From Halobacteriales archaeon QS_5_70_15 (GTDB taxonomy: Archaea > Halobacteriota > Halobacteria > Halobacteriales > Haloarculaceae): DNA of 59,576 bases. Both the position numbers and the translations under genes were made by a program. The notes beneath the pieces were generated by a model. That model saw only the letters and a program-made list of their open reading frames with translations. It made no database searches and was not told the DNA's origin. The stretch spans positions 33,436-93,011 of the forward strand of contig PXRQ01000043.1 of NCBI GenBank assembly GCA_003022005.1. Reading direction: 5' to 3'. This document shows positions 51,351-59,477 of the stretch, piece after piece (the first letter of the stretch is position 1; every line of letters starts with the position of its first letter).

Positions 51351-51839
51351 ATGAACAAGCAGGGCCACGTGCTGAACGCCGCCCTCCTGGCGGTGGGGCT
51401 GGGGTACGTCCTCGAGCCGGCCGGCGACCTCGCGACCTTCCGGACCATCGCCGAGGTGTCCGTCCCGGTCGTCCTGGGGGCGCTGTTCCCCGACGTCGAT
51501 ACCGCCTTCGGCAAGCATCGGAAGACGCTGCACAACCTCCTCACGCTGGGGGTGTTCGTCGGCTTCCCGCTCTACTTCGGGAACCTCCAGTTCGTCTGGC
51601 TCGGCGTGCTCACCCACTACGTCCTCGACGTGCTCGGGAGCAAGCGCGGCATCGCGCTGTTCTACCCCCTGTCGGACCGCGAGTACGGCTCGCCGACCGG
51701 CGTCACGACCAGCAGCCGGTTCGCCAACGCCGTCACGCTGTCCGTCACCGCGCTCGAGCTCGCCGTCGCCGTAATCCTCGTCCACGTCGCCCCCGACCTC
51801 CTCGGGCGGATCGTCGAGTCGATCCCGTACACTCAGTAG
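51351..51839 (+). CDS. DUF457/YdjM-type membrane-bound metal-dependent hydrolase
   Basis: A 162-residue membrane protein. MNKQGHVLNAALLAVGLGYV, VPVVLGALFPDVDTAFGKHR-KTLHN and VLTHYVLDVLGSKRGIALFY with the recurring H and D residues are typical of the LexA-induced YdjM/DUF457 family, predicted to be metal-dependent hydrolases. The enzymatic role is not shown. Its stop overlaps the stop of the convergent PHP gene by 7 bp. Confidence 0.87.
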   Translation: MNKQGHVLNAALLAVGLGYVLEPAGDLATFRTIAEVSVPVVLGALFPDVDTAFGKHRKTLHNLLTLGVFVGFPLYFGNLQFVWLGVLTHYVLDVLGSKRGIALFYPLSDREYGSPTGVTTSSRFANAVTLSVTALELAVAVILVHVAPDLLGRIVESIPYTQ

Positions 51840-52588
51840 ACGGCGTCGGCCTCGAACCGGCCACCGTACGCGGGGTGTCTCGGGTGGGTCGGCTCGCGTC
51901 CGTTCAGGACCACGCGCTCGAACTTCTCCCAGGAGTTCTCCCACCCGAGGTGTGCGAACTCCGCGCGGCAGCGGACCGCGTGGACCCGCCCGCGACGGTG
52001 GAACACCCGCCGCGGGAGGCCCTCGCGGAACGCGTCGACGACCGCATCGACCGAGTCGAGCGGCTCCTCGAACGCCGTCCACACCTCGCCGACGCTCGAC
52101 CGGAGGTGGGTGTACGACGAGCCGAACGCCGGGAGTCCCGTCTCCCTGGCGAGTTCGCGCGCCCGGTCGTTGTGTCGGCGCCAGTGCTTCGGGTTGTACA
52201 CCTCGACGGCGTCGACGACGGTCCGGTAGCGGTCGAGGTCGGTCGCGTCGAGGCTCACCGTCGCGAACTCGGGGTGGGGCACGAGCACGGCCGCGTCCTG
52301 GCGCTCGAGTTCCCGCATCGTCGTCTCGAGGGGGAGGAAGTCCGGAACCGGTTCCGAGAGCCCGAGCGCGAGGACGTGCTTGCGGTTCCGCCAGCCCCCC
52401 GTGAACAGTTCCCGGGCCGGCACCACCGTCAGTTCGTCGTCCGAGAACCGCCGGGCCCGGGACCCGACGTCCGGCAGTCGCGTGAAGTGTGGCGCGTACA
52501 CCAGCGCGTCGATACCCCGCCGCTTCGCCCGGGCGGCGACCCGCTCGTCGAGCAGCTTCACGTGGGGATCGACGCGGAACCCGGTCAC
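51833..52588 (-). CDS. PHP-domain-like protein
   Basis: A 251-residue protein of the PHP phosphoesterase class. GFRVDPHVKLLDERVAARAK has the first D-x-H-like motif. LVYAPHFTRLPDV, LVPHPEFATVSLDATDLDRY, VEVYNPKHWRRHNDRARELA and PAFGSSYTHLRSSVGEVWTA give the remaining conserved residues. In a classic PHP domain the last motif is D-x-H; here S-Y-T-H is seen, so one metal ligand differs. The GTG start at 52588 begins the conserved part. The substrate is unknown. Confidence 0.75.
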   Translation of the reverse strand: MTGFRVDPHVKLLDERVAARAKRRGIDALVYAPHFTRLPDVGSRARRFSDDELTVVPARELFTGGWRNRKHVLALGLSEPVPDFLPLETTMRELERQDAAVLVPHPEFATVSLDATDLDRYRTVVDAVEVYNPKHWRRHNDRARELARETGLPAFGSSYTHLRSSVGEVWTAFEEPLDSVDAVVDAFREGLPRRVFHRRGRVHAVRCRAEFAHLGWENSWEKFERVVLNGREPTHPRHPAYGGRFEADAVY

Positions 52589-52826
52589 GCGCCGGCGTTC
52601 GGACGAGCCGGGTTTAGCCTTGCCGTTTCCCGGGGCGGACGTGGCGACGCTCGCCCGCCGAGGGTGCTCACGCGGCGCCGTCGGGAGGCGAAGCCGAGCG
52701 ACGCCGCGCTCGTCCCCTCCGCTGGCGGCGTGGCTCGGACCCCCCCCCGACGGCGTCGGAGAGTCCGTGGACCTGTCGCGCGTGCGGACGGGTACGACCG
52801 ACAGCGATCGGGGATTCGGGAGTCGG

Positions 52827-53249
52827 TCACCGGAACGCCCCGAGGTCCGACTGGACGCCTCGGAACCCCCGTTCGTGGTCGAGCAGCGCCCGCTTGGCCG
52901 CGACGCCACCCTCGGCGGAGAACCCCCCGAGCGAGTCCGCCCCGACGACCCGGTGACACGGAACCACGACCGGGACCGGGTTCCGGCCGCAGGCGGACCC
53001 GACGGCGACCGCCGAGCTCCCGACGGTGTCGGCGAGCTCGCCGTAGGTCCGCGTCTCGCCGTACGGGATGGTCGCCATCCTCTCCATCACTCGGCCGGCG
53101 AACGAGTCGGGGAACTCGACGGTCAGGTCGAACCACTCGCGCTCGCCGCGGTCGTACTCGCGGACCTGGCGCCGAACCGTCGACGGGGCCTCGGCTATCC
53201 GGGTCGCGTCGATCTCGAAGTCGAACCCCCGTGCGGCGACGTACAACAC
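52827..53249 (-). CDS. ogt: Methylated-DNA--protein-cysteine methyltransferase
   Basis: A 140-residue suicide DNA repair protein that removes O6-alkyl groups from guanine. TIPYGETRTYGELADTVGSS (helix-turn-helix with Arg finger region) and VGSACGRNPVPVVVPCHRVV hold the reactive Cys in P-C-H-R-V. GGFSAEGGVAAKRALLDHER ends the conserved core. GTG 53249 (LYVAARGFDFEI) is chosen; the longer frame upstream overlaps a different broken gene. It contrasts with the Cys-less paralogue at 38751. Confidence 0.9.
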   Translation of the reverse strand: MLYVAARGFDFEIDATRIAEAPSTVRRQVREYDRGEREWFDLTVEFPDSFAGRVMERMATIPYGETRTYGELADTVGSSAVAVGSACGRNPVPVVVPCHRVVGADSLGGFSAEGGVAAKRALLDHERGFRGVQSDLGAFR

Positions 53250-53335
53250 GATCCCCTCCGCGTCCGACCGTCTTCTACCTTCTGGGACCGGCGTTCCGAC
53301 GCCGGTCCCGGGGGACACCCCCGGAAAGCGGCCGG

Positions 53336-53555
53336 CTACCGCGACCCCGGGTTGACGAAGTGCGCAACCGGTTCGAGTTCCGCCCACCCGTCCACGAGCG
53401 TCCTGCGGAGCATCGCGTGGTGCTCCTTGTCGGTGTCGTACGACTCCGCTCCCCGCTTGATCCGCATCCACAAGCTCCTCGGCCTCGTCGAACAGGTGGA
53501 GGTACGACGCCTCGCCATCGACCTCGCTCTCGCGGTTACGGAACTCCGATACCAC
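53336..53555 (-). pseudogene. Frameshifted small hypothetical gene
   Basis: The minus strand gives VVSEFRNRESEVDGEASYLH and LFDEAEELVD in one frame and AESYDTDKEHHAMLRRTLVD, GWAELEPVAHFVNPGSR in another, joined by a one-base shift near 53455-53475. The composite looks like a continuous 70-80 residue acidic helical protein. I do not know the family. A true frameshift or an assembly error is possible. Confidence 0.45.
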
Positions 53556-53609
53556 TCGGGCCGTCTGTCGCCCGGAACGGTTTTGTCCCGTCCTGCGGTC
53601 GCCACACGT

Positions 53610-53903
53610 ATGTGGGAGTGTGCCATCGAGGGCTGTGGCCACCGCGCGGACGCCGCCGCCGAACTCCTCGTCCACCAGGCGACCGGCCACGAGCCCGTCC
53701 GGTGTGAGGTCTGCGGGGCCCGGATCCCCGACGGCTACTTCGCGATCCGCCACGTCTTCGACGAGCACAACCGCGCCGAGTACGTCCGCGCCTACGACGC
53801 CGACGCCGAGGGGATCAGACACCGGCAGTCGATCCGGGAGGAGATCGAGACGGCGGTCGACGTCGAGGCCGTCGTCGAGCGGGTGAACGGGAACGACGGG
53901 TAG
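53610..53903 (+). CDS. Small zinc-finger protein
   Basis: A 97-residue protein with two Cys/His units: WECAIEGCGHRADAAAELLV-HQATGH, and CEVCGARIPDGYFAIRHVFD-EH. The C-x4-C...H-x4-H and C-x2-C...H-x4-H spacings fit C2H2-like fingers as found in haloarchaeal nucleic-acid-binding proteins. The acidic helical C-terminus is IREEIETAVDVEAVVERVNG. Its partner is unknown. Confidence 0.65.
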   Translation: MWECAIEGCGHRADAAAELLVHQATGHEPVRCEVCGARIPDGYFAIRHVFDEHNRAEYVRAYDADAEGIRHRQSIREEIETAVDVEAVVERVNGNDG

Positions 53904-54119
53904 TCGTCGTCCCCCGACCGGACCGGAAGCGGATTTCGGCCACGCCGTTTCGCTGCTCGCTACCGCTCGCCGCTCGACCTGTACGAGGAACGGTTCGCTC
54001 CGCTCGCGGGTCGTTTCACTCCGCTCCCTTCCCGTGGCCTCCCCCTGGTCGGTCACGCACTGCCCGCCGTTCCTCGCTGTCCCACGCGAGCGAAGCGAGC
54101 GAGGAGGTCGAGGAGCGCC

Positions 54120-54557
54120 TCAGCGTTCCTCGCTATCCAACACGCGGATCTGGTCCCCGCGAACGGTCACGGGGATCGGGACCGTCGCCTCGTACAGCTC
54201 CACCGTGACCTGGTCCTTGCCCTCGTCGATGCGCTGGACCTGTGCCTTCTCGCCCTTGAACGGGCCGGCGATGAGTTCGACGATGTCGCCCTCGGCGATC
54301 CCCTCGACGTCCGGCTTCGGCGAGAGGAAGTGCTCGACCTCGGCGATTGAGGACATCCCGGGAACGACCCCGCGGGCGTGGGGGATCTCGTCGAGGATGC
54401 GCTCGAAGACGCTGTCGTCCTCGGCCTCGACCATCACGTAGGAGGTGAGCTGGTCGGGCGCGAGCGCGGCGTGGATCGACGGCTCCTCGCGGTTCATGAT
54501 CATGTCCGCGACGGTGCGCTCCTGGCTCGCGGTCGTCTTGACGGCGAAGATGCCCAT
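54120..54557 (-). CDS. spt5: Transcription elongation factor Spt5/NusG
   Basis: A 145-residue archaeal Spt5. The NGN domain starts GIFAVKTTASQERTVADMIM and ends around SSIAEVEHFLSPKPDVEGIA. The KOW domain (about 85-140) has IVELIAGPFKGEKAQVQRID (G-P-F-K-G). It binds the RNA-polymerase clamp with Spt4 and keeps elongation processive. ATG 54557 lies one base after the secE stop, so both are co-translated. ftsZ1, 200 bp upstream on the same strand, completes the usual haloarchaeal order. Confidence 0.94.
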   Translation of the reverse strand: MGIFAVKTTASQERTVADMIMNREEPSIHAALAPDQLTSYVMVEAEDDSVFERILDEIPHARGVVPGMSSIAEVEHFLSPKPDVEGIAEGDIVELIAGPFKGEKAQVQRIDEGKDQVTVELYEATVPIPVTVRGDQIRVLDSEER

Positions 54558-54558
54558 C

Positions 54559-54732
54559 TCAGACACCTCCCGGGACGAACGACATGAACACGAAGATGAC
54601 GAACCCGAGGAGGCCCACCAGCATGATGCCGGCACCGGCGATGAGCGCGACCTGCGAGAACTCCCCGGTCGAGGGCGTGCTCGCCAGCTTGAGCACGCGG
54701 GCGTACGAGGAGAGGTCTTTCGGGACTTCCAT
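54559..54732 (-). CDS. secE: Protein translocase subunit SecE
   Basis: A 57-residue short protein: EVPKDLSSYARVLKLASTPS, then GEFSQVALIAGAGIMLVGLL and GFVIFVFMSFVPGGV as the single membrane helix. This is the archaeal SecE (Sec61-gamma) type, the clamp around SecY in the translocon. A one-base gap to spt5 supports the call: secE-spt5 is a conserved archaeal pair. Confidence 0.92.
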   Translation of the reverse strand: MEVPKDLSSYARVLKLASTPSTGEFSQVALIAGAGIMLVGLLGFVIFVFMSFVPGGV

Positions 54733-54933
54733 ACACCGAACTTCCTCGTCGGGCTTTTTCTACCTGTTGGTCCGCACGGGAGGTTACACACCGCTCCCGG
54801 GAGCACGGTCAGGAGGAGCACGCGACGGGGAAGCGCACCGCCGAGGGATCACGCGATGGAGGAGCCCACGAACGCCGAGGGGAGCAATCGCTCGGCGGGT
54901 ACCCGATCGACGGGGACGGAGGAGGCGTCGGCG

Positions 54934-56109
54934 TTACTCGACGAAGTAGATGCCGCCGTCGGAGGTGGCGGTTCGACCCTGGCCGCCCTGCTGGGCGCGC
55001 TGCTCGCGCTCGGCCTCGCTCTTGCCGTAGATCTGCGGGCTCTCGACGCCCGTGACGACGACCATCGTCTCCATCTTCCCGTCGAATTCGGGGTTGACCG
55101 AGGCGCCCCAGATGATGCGGGCCTCGGGGTCGATCCGGTCGTAGATCTCCTCGACGACCCCCTCGGCCTCCTGGATGGCCATGTCGGGCCCGCCGACGAC
55201 GTTCACCAGCGCGGAGTTGGCGCCGTCGAACTCGACGTCCAGCAGCGGCGACCGCAGGGCCGACCGCATCGAGTCCTGGGCCTTGTTCTCCGAGTCGGAC
55301 TCCCCGAGCCCGATCATGGCGACGCCGCCGTTCTCCATGATGGTCTTCACGTCGGCGAAGTCGACGTTCACCAGCCCGGGCTTGGTGATGAGTTCGGTCA
55401 TTCCCTTCACGCTGCGCATCAGCACCCGGTCGCAGATCTTGAACGCGTCCTGCAGGGGCAGGTTCGGCGCGAAATCCAGCAGCCGGTCGTTCGGGATGAC
55501 GATGACCGTGTCGGCCACCGCCCGGAGCCGTTCGAGGCCGGCGTCGGCGTTCGCCCGGCGGCGCTCGCCCTCCGCGGTGAAGGGGATGGTGACGACGGCG
55601 ATGGTGAGCGCGCCGGCCTCCTGGGCGGCCTGAGCCACCACCGGGGCGCTCCCGGTGCCGGTCCCGCCGCCGAGTCCGGCGGTGATGAACACCATGTCCG
55701 AGCCGTCGATGGAGGCCTGGATGTCCTCGATGTTCTCCTGGGCGGCCTCCTCGCCGATCTTCGGGACGCTCCCGGCGCCCCGACCCCCGGTCCGCTGGCG
55801 GCCGATGAGGATCTTCCGGTCGGCGGTCACCTGTCGCCCGAGGTGCTGTGCGTCCGTGTTCGCGGCGATGAGTTCGGCGCCGTGGATGCCCTCCTGGGCC
55901 ATCCGGGTGACGGTGTTCCCGCCGGCACCGCCACAGCCGAAGACGGTGATCTCCGTCTCGAGGTCCGTGATGACCTCGGCCAGCTCCTCGTCGGTCACCG
56001 TCCCGGACGTGTTCGGCGATGCGTCGCTCTCGGCCCCGTTGGCCCGGGCTTCCCCATCCGCCCGGTCCTCCTCCGCCTCCTCGATGGCGTCCTCGATCAG
56101 CGAGTCCAT
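54934..56109 (-). CDS. ftsZ1: Cell division protein FtsZ (FtsZ1 type)
   Basis: A 391-residue tubulin-like GTPase. [20 protein letters not shown] (residues about 54-73), [20 protein letters not shown] and [20 protein letters not shown] (G-G-G-T-G-T-G) bind GTP, and [20 protein letters not shown] is the following conserved helix. The T7 synergy loop is [20 protein letters not shown]. FtsZ1 of haloarchaea assembles a midcell ring with FtsZ2. The position before secE-spt5 and the C-terminus GGIYFVE support FtsZ1. ATG 56109. Confidence 0.92.
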   Translation of the reverse strand: MDSLIEDAIEEAEEDRADGEARANGAESDASPNTSGTVTDEELAEVITDLETEITVFGCGGAGGNTVTRMAQEGIHGAELIAANTDAQHLGRQVTADRKILIGRQRTGGRGAGSVPKIGEEAAQENIEDIQASIDGSDMVFITAGLGGGTGTGSAPVVAQAAQEAGALTIAVVTIPFTAEGERRRANADAGLERLRAVADTVIVIPNDRLLDFAPNLPLQDAFKICDRVLMRSVKGMTELITKPGLVNVDFADVKTIMENGGVAMIGLGESDSENKAQDSMRSALRSPLLDVEFDGANSALVNVVGGPDMAIQEAEGVVEEIYDRIDPEARIIWGASVNPEFDGKMETMVVVTGVESPQIYGKSEAEREQRAQQGGQGRTATSDGGIYFVE

Positions 56110-56402
56110 ACTATCGGCGCCTGGCGTGTGCCTCATATGTATCTATCGCCGCCGTCAGACGCCCGTCATACGGTTTCAGGCCCTCCGACCGGCGATTTCG
56201 AGGGGCGAATCGTAAACCGCTGAACGCGATATAAAAACGGGAGGATCGGCTCCGGACGTGACCGGCCGGCGTCCGACGCTCGCGCGCTCCCGCCCGGGAG
56301 GGCTCGACCCGGACGGGACCGACCGTCCCGGCGGTCGAGAGACGGGTCGACGTCGCCACGCCGGACCGACGACGGTAAACCGTCCCGTCGACTACCCGAT
56401 CC

Positions 56403-57137
56403 ATGACCCGGACGCACACCGACCCGCCCTGGGTGAGCCTCTTCTCGGGGGGGAAGGACTCCTCGTGGGCGCTCTACCGCGCGCTCGAGGAGGGCCTGCC
56501 GGTCGAGCGGCTCCTCACCGTCCACCCCGAGGGCGAGTCGTTCATGTACCACGTCCCGGCGACCGAACTCGCCTCGCTCGCCGCCGAGAGCATCGGCCTC
56601 CCGCTGGTCGACGTCCACCCGGCCGACTTCGACGCGCGAGCACCCGAGGACGAGGACTCCTCGGCCCGCGGCGACCGCGAACTGGAACCGATGGAGGAGG
56701 CGCTCGAGCACCTCGCCCGGGAGCTCGGCGGGCTCGGCGGGCTGACCGCCGGCGCGGTCGAGAGCGAGTACCAGACCTCGCGGATCCGGGCGATGGCCGA
56801 CCGGCTCGGCTGTGAGCTGTTCGCCCCGCTCTGGGGCGAGGATCCCCGGGAACTGGCCGAGTCGATGCTCGACGCCGGCTTCGAGATACTGGTCCTCCAG
56901 GTGGCGGCGGGCGGCCTCGACCGCTCCTGGCTCGGTCGCCGGCTCGACGCCGACGCGCTCGCCGACCTCGAGTCGCTCAACGAACGGTACGGCGTCCACC
57001 TGCTCGGGGAGGGCGGGGAGTTCGAGACGTTCGTGGTCGACGGACCCCACATGTCACGGCCGATAGAGCTGGAGCACGAGCGGGTCTGGGAGGGCGACCG
57101 GGGGCACCTCCGGGTGACCGGCGCGCGGCTCGGGTAG
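56403..57137 (+). CDS. Diphthine--ammonia ligase (Dph6, DUF71)
   Basis: A 244-residue ATP-dependent amidase that completes diphthamide on archaeal elongation factor 2. WVSLFSGGKDSSWALYRALE (residues about 9-28) is the PP-loop S-G-G-K-D-S. GGLTAGAVESEYQTSRIRAM, LFAPLWGEDPRELAESMLDA and LLGEGGEFETFVVDGP (E-G-G-E-F-E-T) are the diagnostic C-terminal motifs. It is divergent from ftsZ1. Confidence 0.93.
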   Translation: MTRTHTDPPWVSLFSGGKDSSWALYRALEEGLPVERLLTVHPEGESFMYHVPATELASLAAESIGLPLVDVHPADFDARAPEDEDSSARGDRELEPMEEALEHLARELGGLGGLTAGAVESEYQTSRIRAMADRLGCELFAPLWGEDPRELAESMLDAGFEILVLQVAAGGLDRSWLGRRLDADALADLESLNERYGVHLLGEGGEFETFVVDGPHMSRPIELEHERVWEGDRGHLRVTGARLG

Positions 57138-57191
57138 CGGGGGCGGAACCGTCCGCGGGGACCGGCAGGAGGGATCGGAAGGGTATCGCCG

Positions 57192-58160
57192 CTAGTCGTC
57201 GCGGTTGGTCAGCCGGGTGTGGGCCCCGATGAGGGCGCCGTCCAGATCGAGGTTCTCGAGGTGGGCCTCCTCGTCGACGATCGAGTCCCTGACCTCGCAG
57301 TCGACGATGGTCGCCCCGGGGAAGATCACCGACCGTTCGAGCGAGGAGCCCTCCACGTGCCCGCCGGCCATGACGTGGACGTTCGCGCCGATCTCGCTGT
57401 CTTCGACGGTCGCGGAGCCGTCGACGATGCTCCCGCCGCCGAGCCCCCACTCGACGGCCTCGAGGTAGGAGTCGGGCGCGCCGATGTCGTACCACGCGTC
57501 CTCGAAGGTGAACGCGTGGACCGGCTCCTGGGACTGGAGCCACTGGACGAACCAGCCCGGCTCGTCCGGGTTGTTGTCGTCCGAGAGGTACTCCCGGAAC
57601 CGCAGCGACTCCCGCGGGAGCGCGTAGCAGGCGATGGAGACGAGCGTGCTCTTGGGCTCGCCGGGCTTCTCCCGGAAGTCGACGACCCGACCCTCTTCGA
57701 GCGTGACGAGGCCGTAGGACTTGGCCTTCTCCAGCGAGCCGACGTCGTAGGCGGCGAGCGTAGCGGTCCCCTTCTCCTCGAAGTGGTCGAGGAAGTCACG
57801 GAGGTCGAACCCCATGAGGTTGTCCCCTGCGACGACCAGCAGGTCGTCGTCGACCCCCTCGCGCTCGACCAGCTGGGCGAGTGCGCCGACGACGCCGAAC
57901 TTCTCGTCCTCGGCGCTCGTGTCCTCGACAGAGAGGACCGGCTTCTCGAAGTCGCGCTCGTCGAGGTACTCCTCGAAGTCCCCGGCGAACCGCTCGTTCG
58001 TGCTCACGTACACTTTCCCGGCCCGGTCGTCCTGCTCGAGCTGGTCGAAGATCCGATCGATGACCGTCGTCTCGCCGACGGGGAGGAACATCTTCGGCCG
58101 GTGCTTCGTGATCGGCCAAAGGCGGGTCGCATACCCTCCCGCTAGCACTACTGCTTCCAT
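57192..58160 (-). CDS. Sugar-1-phosphate nucleotidyltransferase with left-handed beta-helix
   Basis: A 322-residue nucleotidyltransferase. EAVVLAGGYATRLWPITKHR (residues 2-21) is the G-G-x-x-T-R-L-x-P signature with Arg13, and PKMFLPVG follows. VVAGDNLMGFDLRDFLDHFE, DFREKPGEPKS and AWYDIGAPDSYLEAVEWGLG are the D-x-N, E-K-P and D-x-G-x-P-x2-Y motifs. From about residue 245 hexapeptide repeats (GANVHVMAGGHVEGSSLERS) form a beta-helix. It makes a UDP-, TDP- or GDP-sugar for glycans. ATG 58160 fits a TTTA box 30 nt upstream; 58175 is an alternative. Confidence 0.9.
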   Translation of the reverse strand: MEAVVLAGGYATRLWPITKHRPKMFLPVGETTVIDRIFDQLEQDDRAGKVYVSTNERFAGDFEEYLDERDFEKPVLSVEDTSAEDEKFGVVGALAQLVEREGVDDDLLVVAGDNLMGFDLRDFLDHFEEKGTATLAAYDVGSLEKAKSYGLVTLEEGRVVDFREKPGEPKSTLVSIACYALPRESLRFREYLSDDNNPDEPGWFVQWLQSQEPVHAFTFEDAWYDIGAPDSYLEAVEWGLGGGSIVDGSATVEDSEIGANVHVMAGGHVEGSSLERSVIFPGATIVDCEVRDSIVDEEAHLENLDLDGALIGAHTRLTNRDD

Positions 58161-58316
58161 GCCCGTCACTGTCATACCGGCCGGGTAAAGCACTTCCCCT
58201 TCGCGAACTCCGGGTAGAACGGCCGCTCGCGGGGGATACACGGGCGGCTGCGTCACTTCCGGACGACCGCCGGACAGCCGCGGCAGGACCCCGACACGAG
58301 TGACCGTACCGGCTCA

Positions 58317-58395
58317 TACGGTCGTGCGTAGTCTTTTACAGATGATCGCCGACCCGTCCGGGTTGATCGCCGGTACATCGTTACGCACGACCGTA
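58317..58395 (-). repeat. Dispersed palindromic element, copy E (79 bp)
   Basis: The ends are TACGGTCGTGCGTAG and TTACGCACGACCGTA, followed by TCA. Read on the minus strand it is identical to copy D over the first 31 bases. It is placed between the divergent nucleotidyltransferase and HTH genes, 42 bp before the latter, which keeps its own TATA box at about 58407. Confidence 0.9.
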
Positions 58396-58436
58396 TCACG
58401 ACAAGGGATATACGCCGTCGAACCCACCGTCCGGCC

Positions 58437-58730
58437 ATGCAGGGCGCAGACCGGACGACGCGCCAGCGCATCGCCGACTTCCTCCGCGGCGGGACCGCGG
58501 GGGCCGGGACGCTGGCCAACGAGTTCGACATCACCACCGCCGACGCGCTCACCCACGTCGAGCACATCGCCCAGTCGCTCGCGAGCGAGGGCGACGAGCG
58601 GCTCCTGGTCGCGCCCCCGGAGTGCCGGGACTGCGGGTTCACCGGCTTCGACGACCTCGTCAACCGGCCGTCTCGGTGTCCGGAGTGCCGATCGGAGAAC
58701 GTCGAGGAGCCGGCGTTCCGCGTCGAGTGA
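58437..58730 (+). CDS. HTH/zinc-ribbon transcriptional regulator
   Basis: A 97-residue regulator. TTRQRIADFLRGGTAGAGTL and DITTADALTHVEHIAQSL form a winged helix. ECRDCGFTGFDDLVNRPSRC-PEC is the C-terminal zinc ribbon. This is the widespread archaeal HTH-Zn-ribbon type (COG3357). The target is unknown. The last 25 bases before the stop (encoding EEPAFRVE) are repeated with one change at 58763-58787. Confidence 0.8.
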   Translation: MQGADRTTRQRIADFLRGGTAGAGTLANEFDITTADALTHVEHIAQSLASEGDERLLVAPPECRDCGFTGFDDLVNRPSRCPECRSENVEEPAFRVE

Positions 58731-58985
58731 GGTCGGACGGGACGGACGACGGCCCCTCGGAGAGGAGCCCGCGTTCCGCGTCGAGTAGGGGATGCCTCCC
58801 GGAGCCCGGGGAGCGCCCTCGACCGGTTTACGCCTCCGACGCCGTGTCCGCGTCCGTCTCGGATCGCTCGACGGTCACCTCGGGGGCGTTGGGGGCGTTG
58901 GGGGCGTTGGGGGCGTCGGGGGCGTGCTCCCTGACGGTCGCCATCGCCCTCCGGGCGTCCTCGCGGTCGTCGTGTGCCCGGAAGC

Positions 58986-59084
58986 TCGTCGCGAGCGCGG
59001 TCCCGTCGTCGACGAGCCGCCAGCGCCAGCGGCCCTCGTCGGTCTCGAACAGTTCGAACGCGGCGCCGTCCAGTTCGAGCACGC
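58986..59084. repeat. 99-bp exact direct repeat, first copy
   Basis: Identical to 59478-59576, where the window ends, so the match may continue outside. It encodes one of the repeated W-R-W-R-L domains. Identity at third codon positions shows recent duplication or conversion. Confidence 0.9.
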
Positions 59085-59477
59085 CCGGGCGCTCGACTCG
59101 GCCGGCCCCTGGGCGTCGAACTCCCCGGGGGCGGTCACCGTCACTCGCCGGTCGGCCCCACCAGCCGCCAGCGCCGGCCCGGGCCGCGCTCGAACACCTC
59201 GAAGGCGGCCGCGTCGGCGTGGACGACCGCGAACTCCGCCGGGTCACACGTCACCAGTTCGGCGTCCGCCTCCGCGGCCTCGCGGGACTCGAACCGGTCG
59301 GGGCTCTCGACCAGCGGCGTGTCCTCGGGGTGACGAACCGCCAGCGCCACGCCCCGTCGTCCTCGCGGATCTCGAACCCGCCCTCCTCGAGGTCGAGCAG
59401 GCGCGCCTCGCCCGTCAGCTCCCGTACCGCCTCGACGTCCGCCTCGGCATCCCCCTCGGTTTCGAACCGCCGGGGTG

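Noticed and set aside
51323..53707. 794-codon plus-strand frame
   Set aside because: It overlaps four better-supported genes on both strands (DUF457, PHP, Ogt and others), is Arg/Pro-rich and shows no domain.
53904..54119. GC-rich repeats (GCTCGC, GAGCGAAGCGAGC) between the zinc-finger and spt5 genes
   Set aside because: Short low-complexity motifs common in haloarchaeal intergenic DNA, with no consistent unit or conserved ends.
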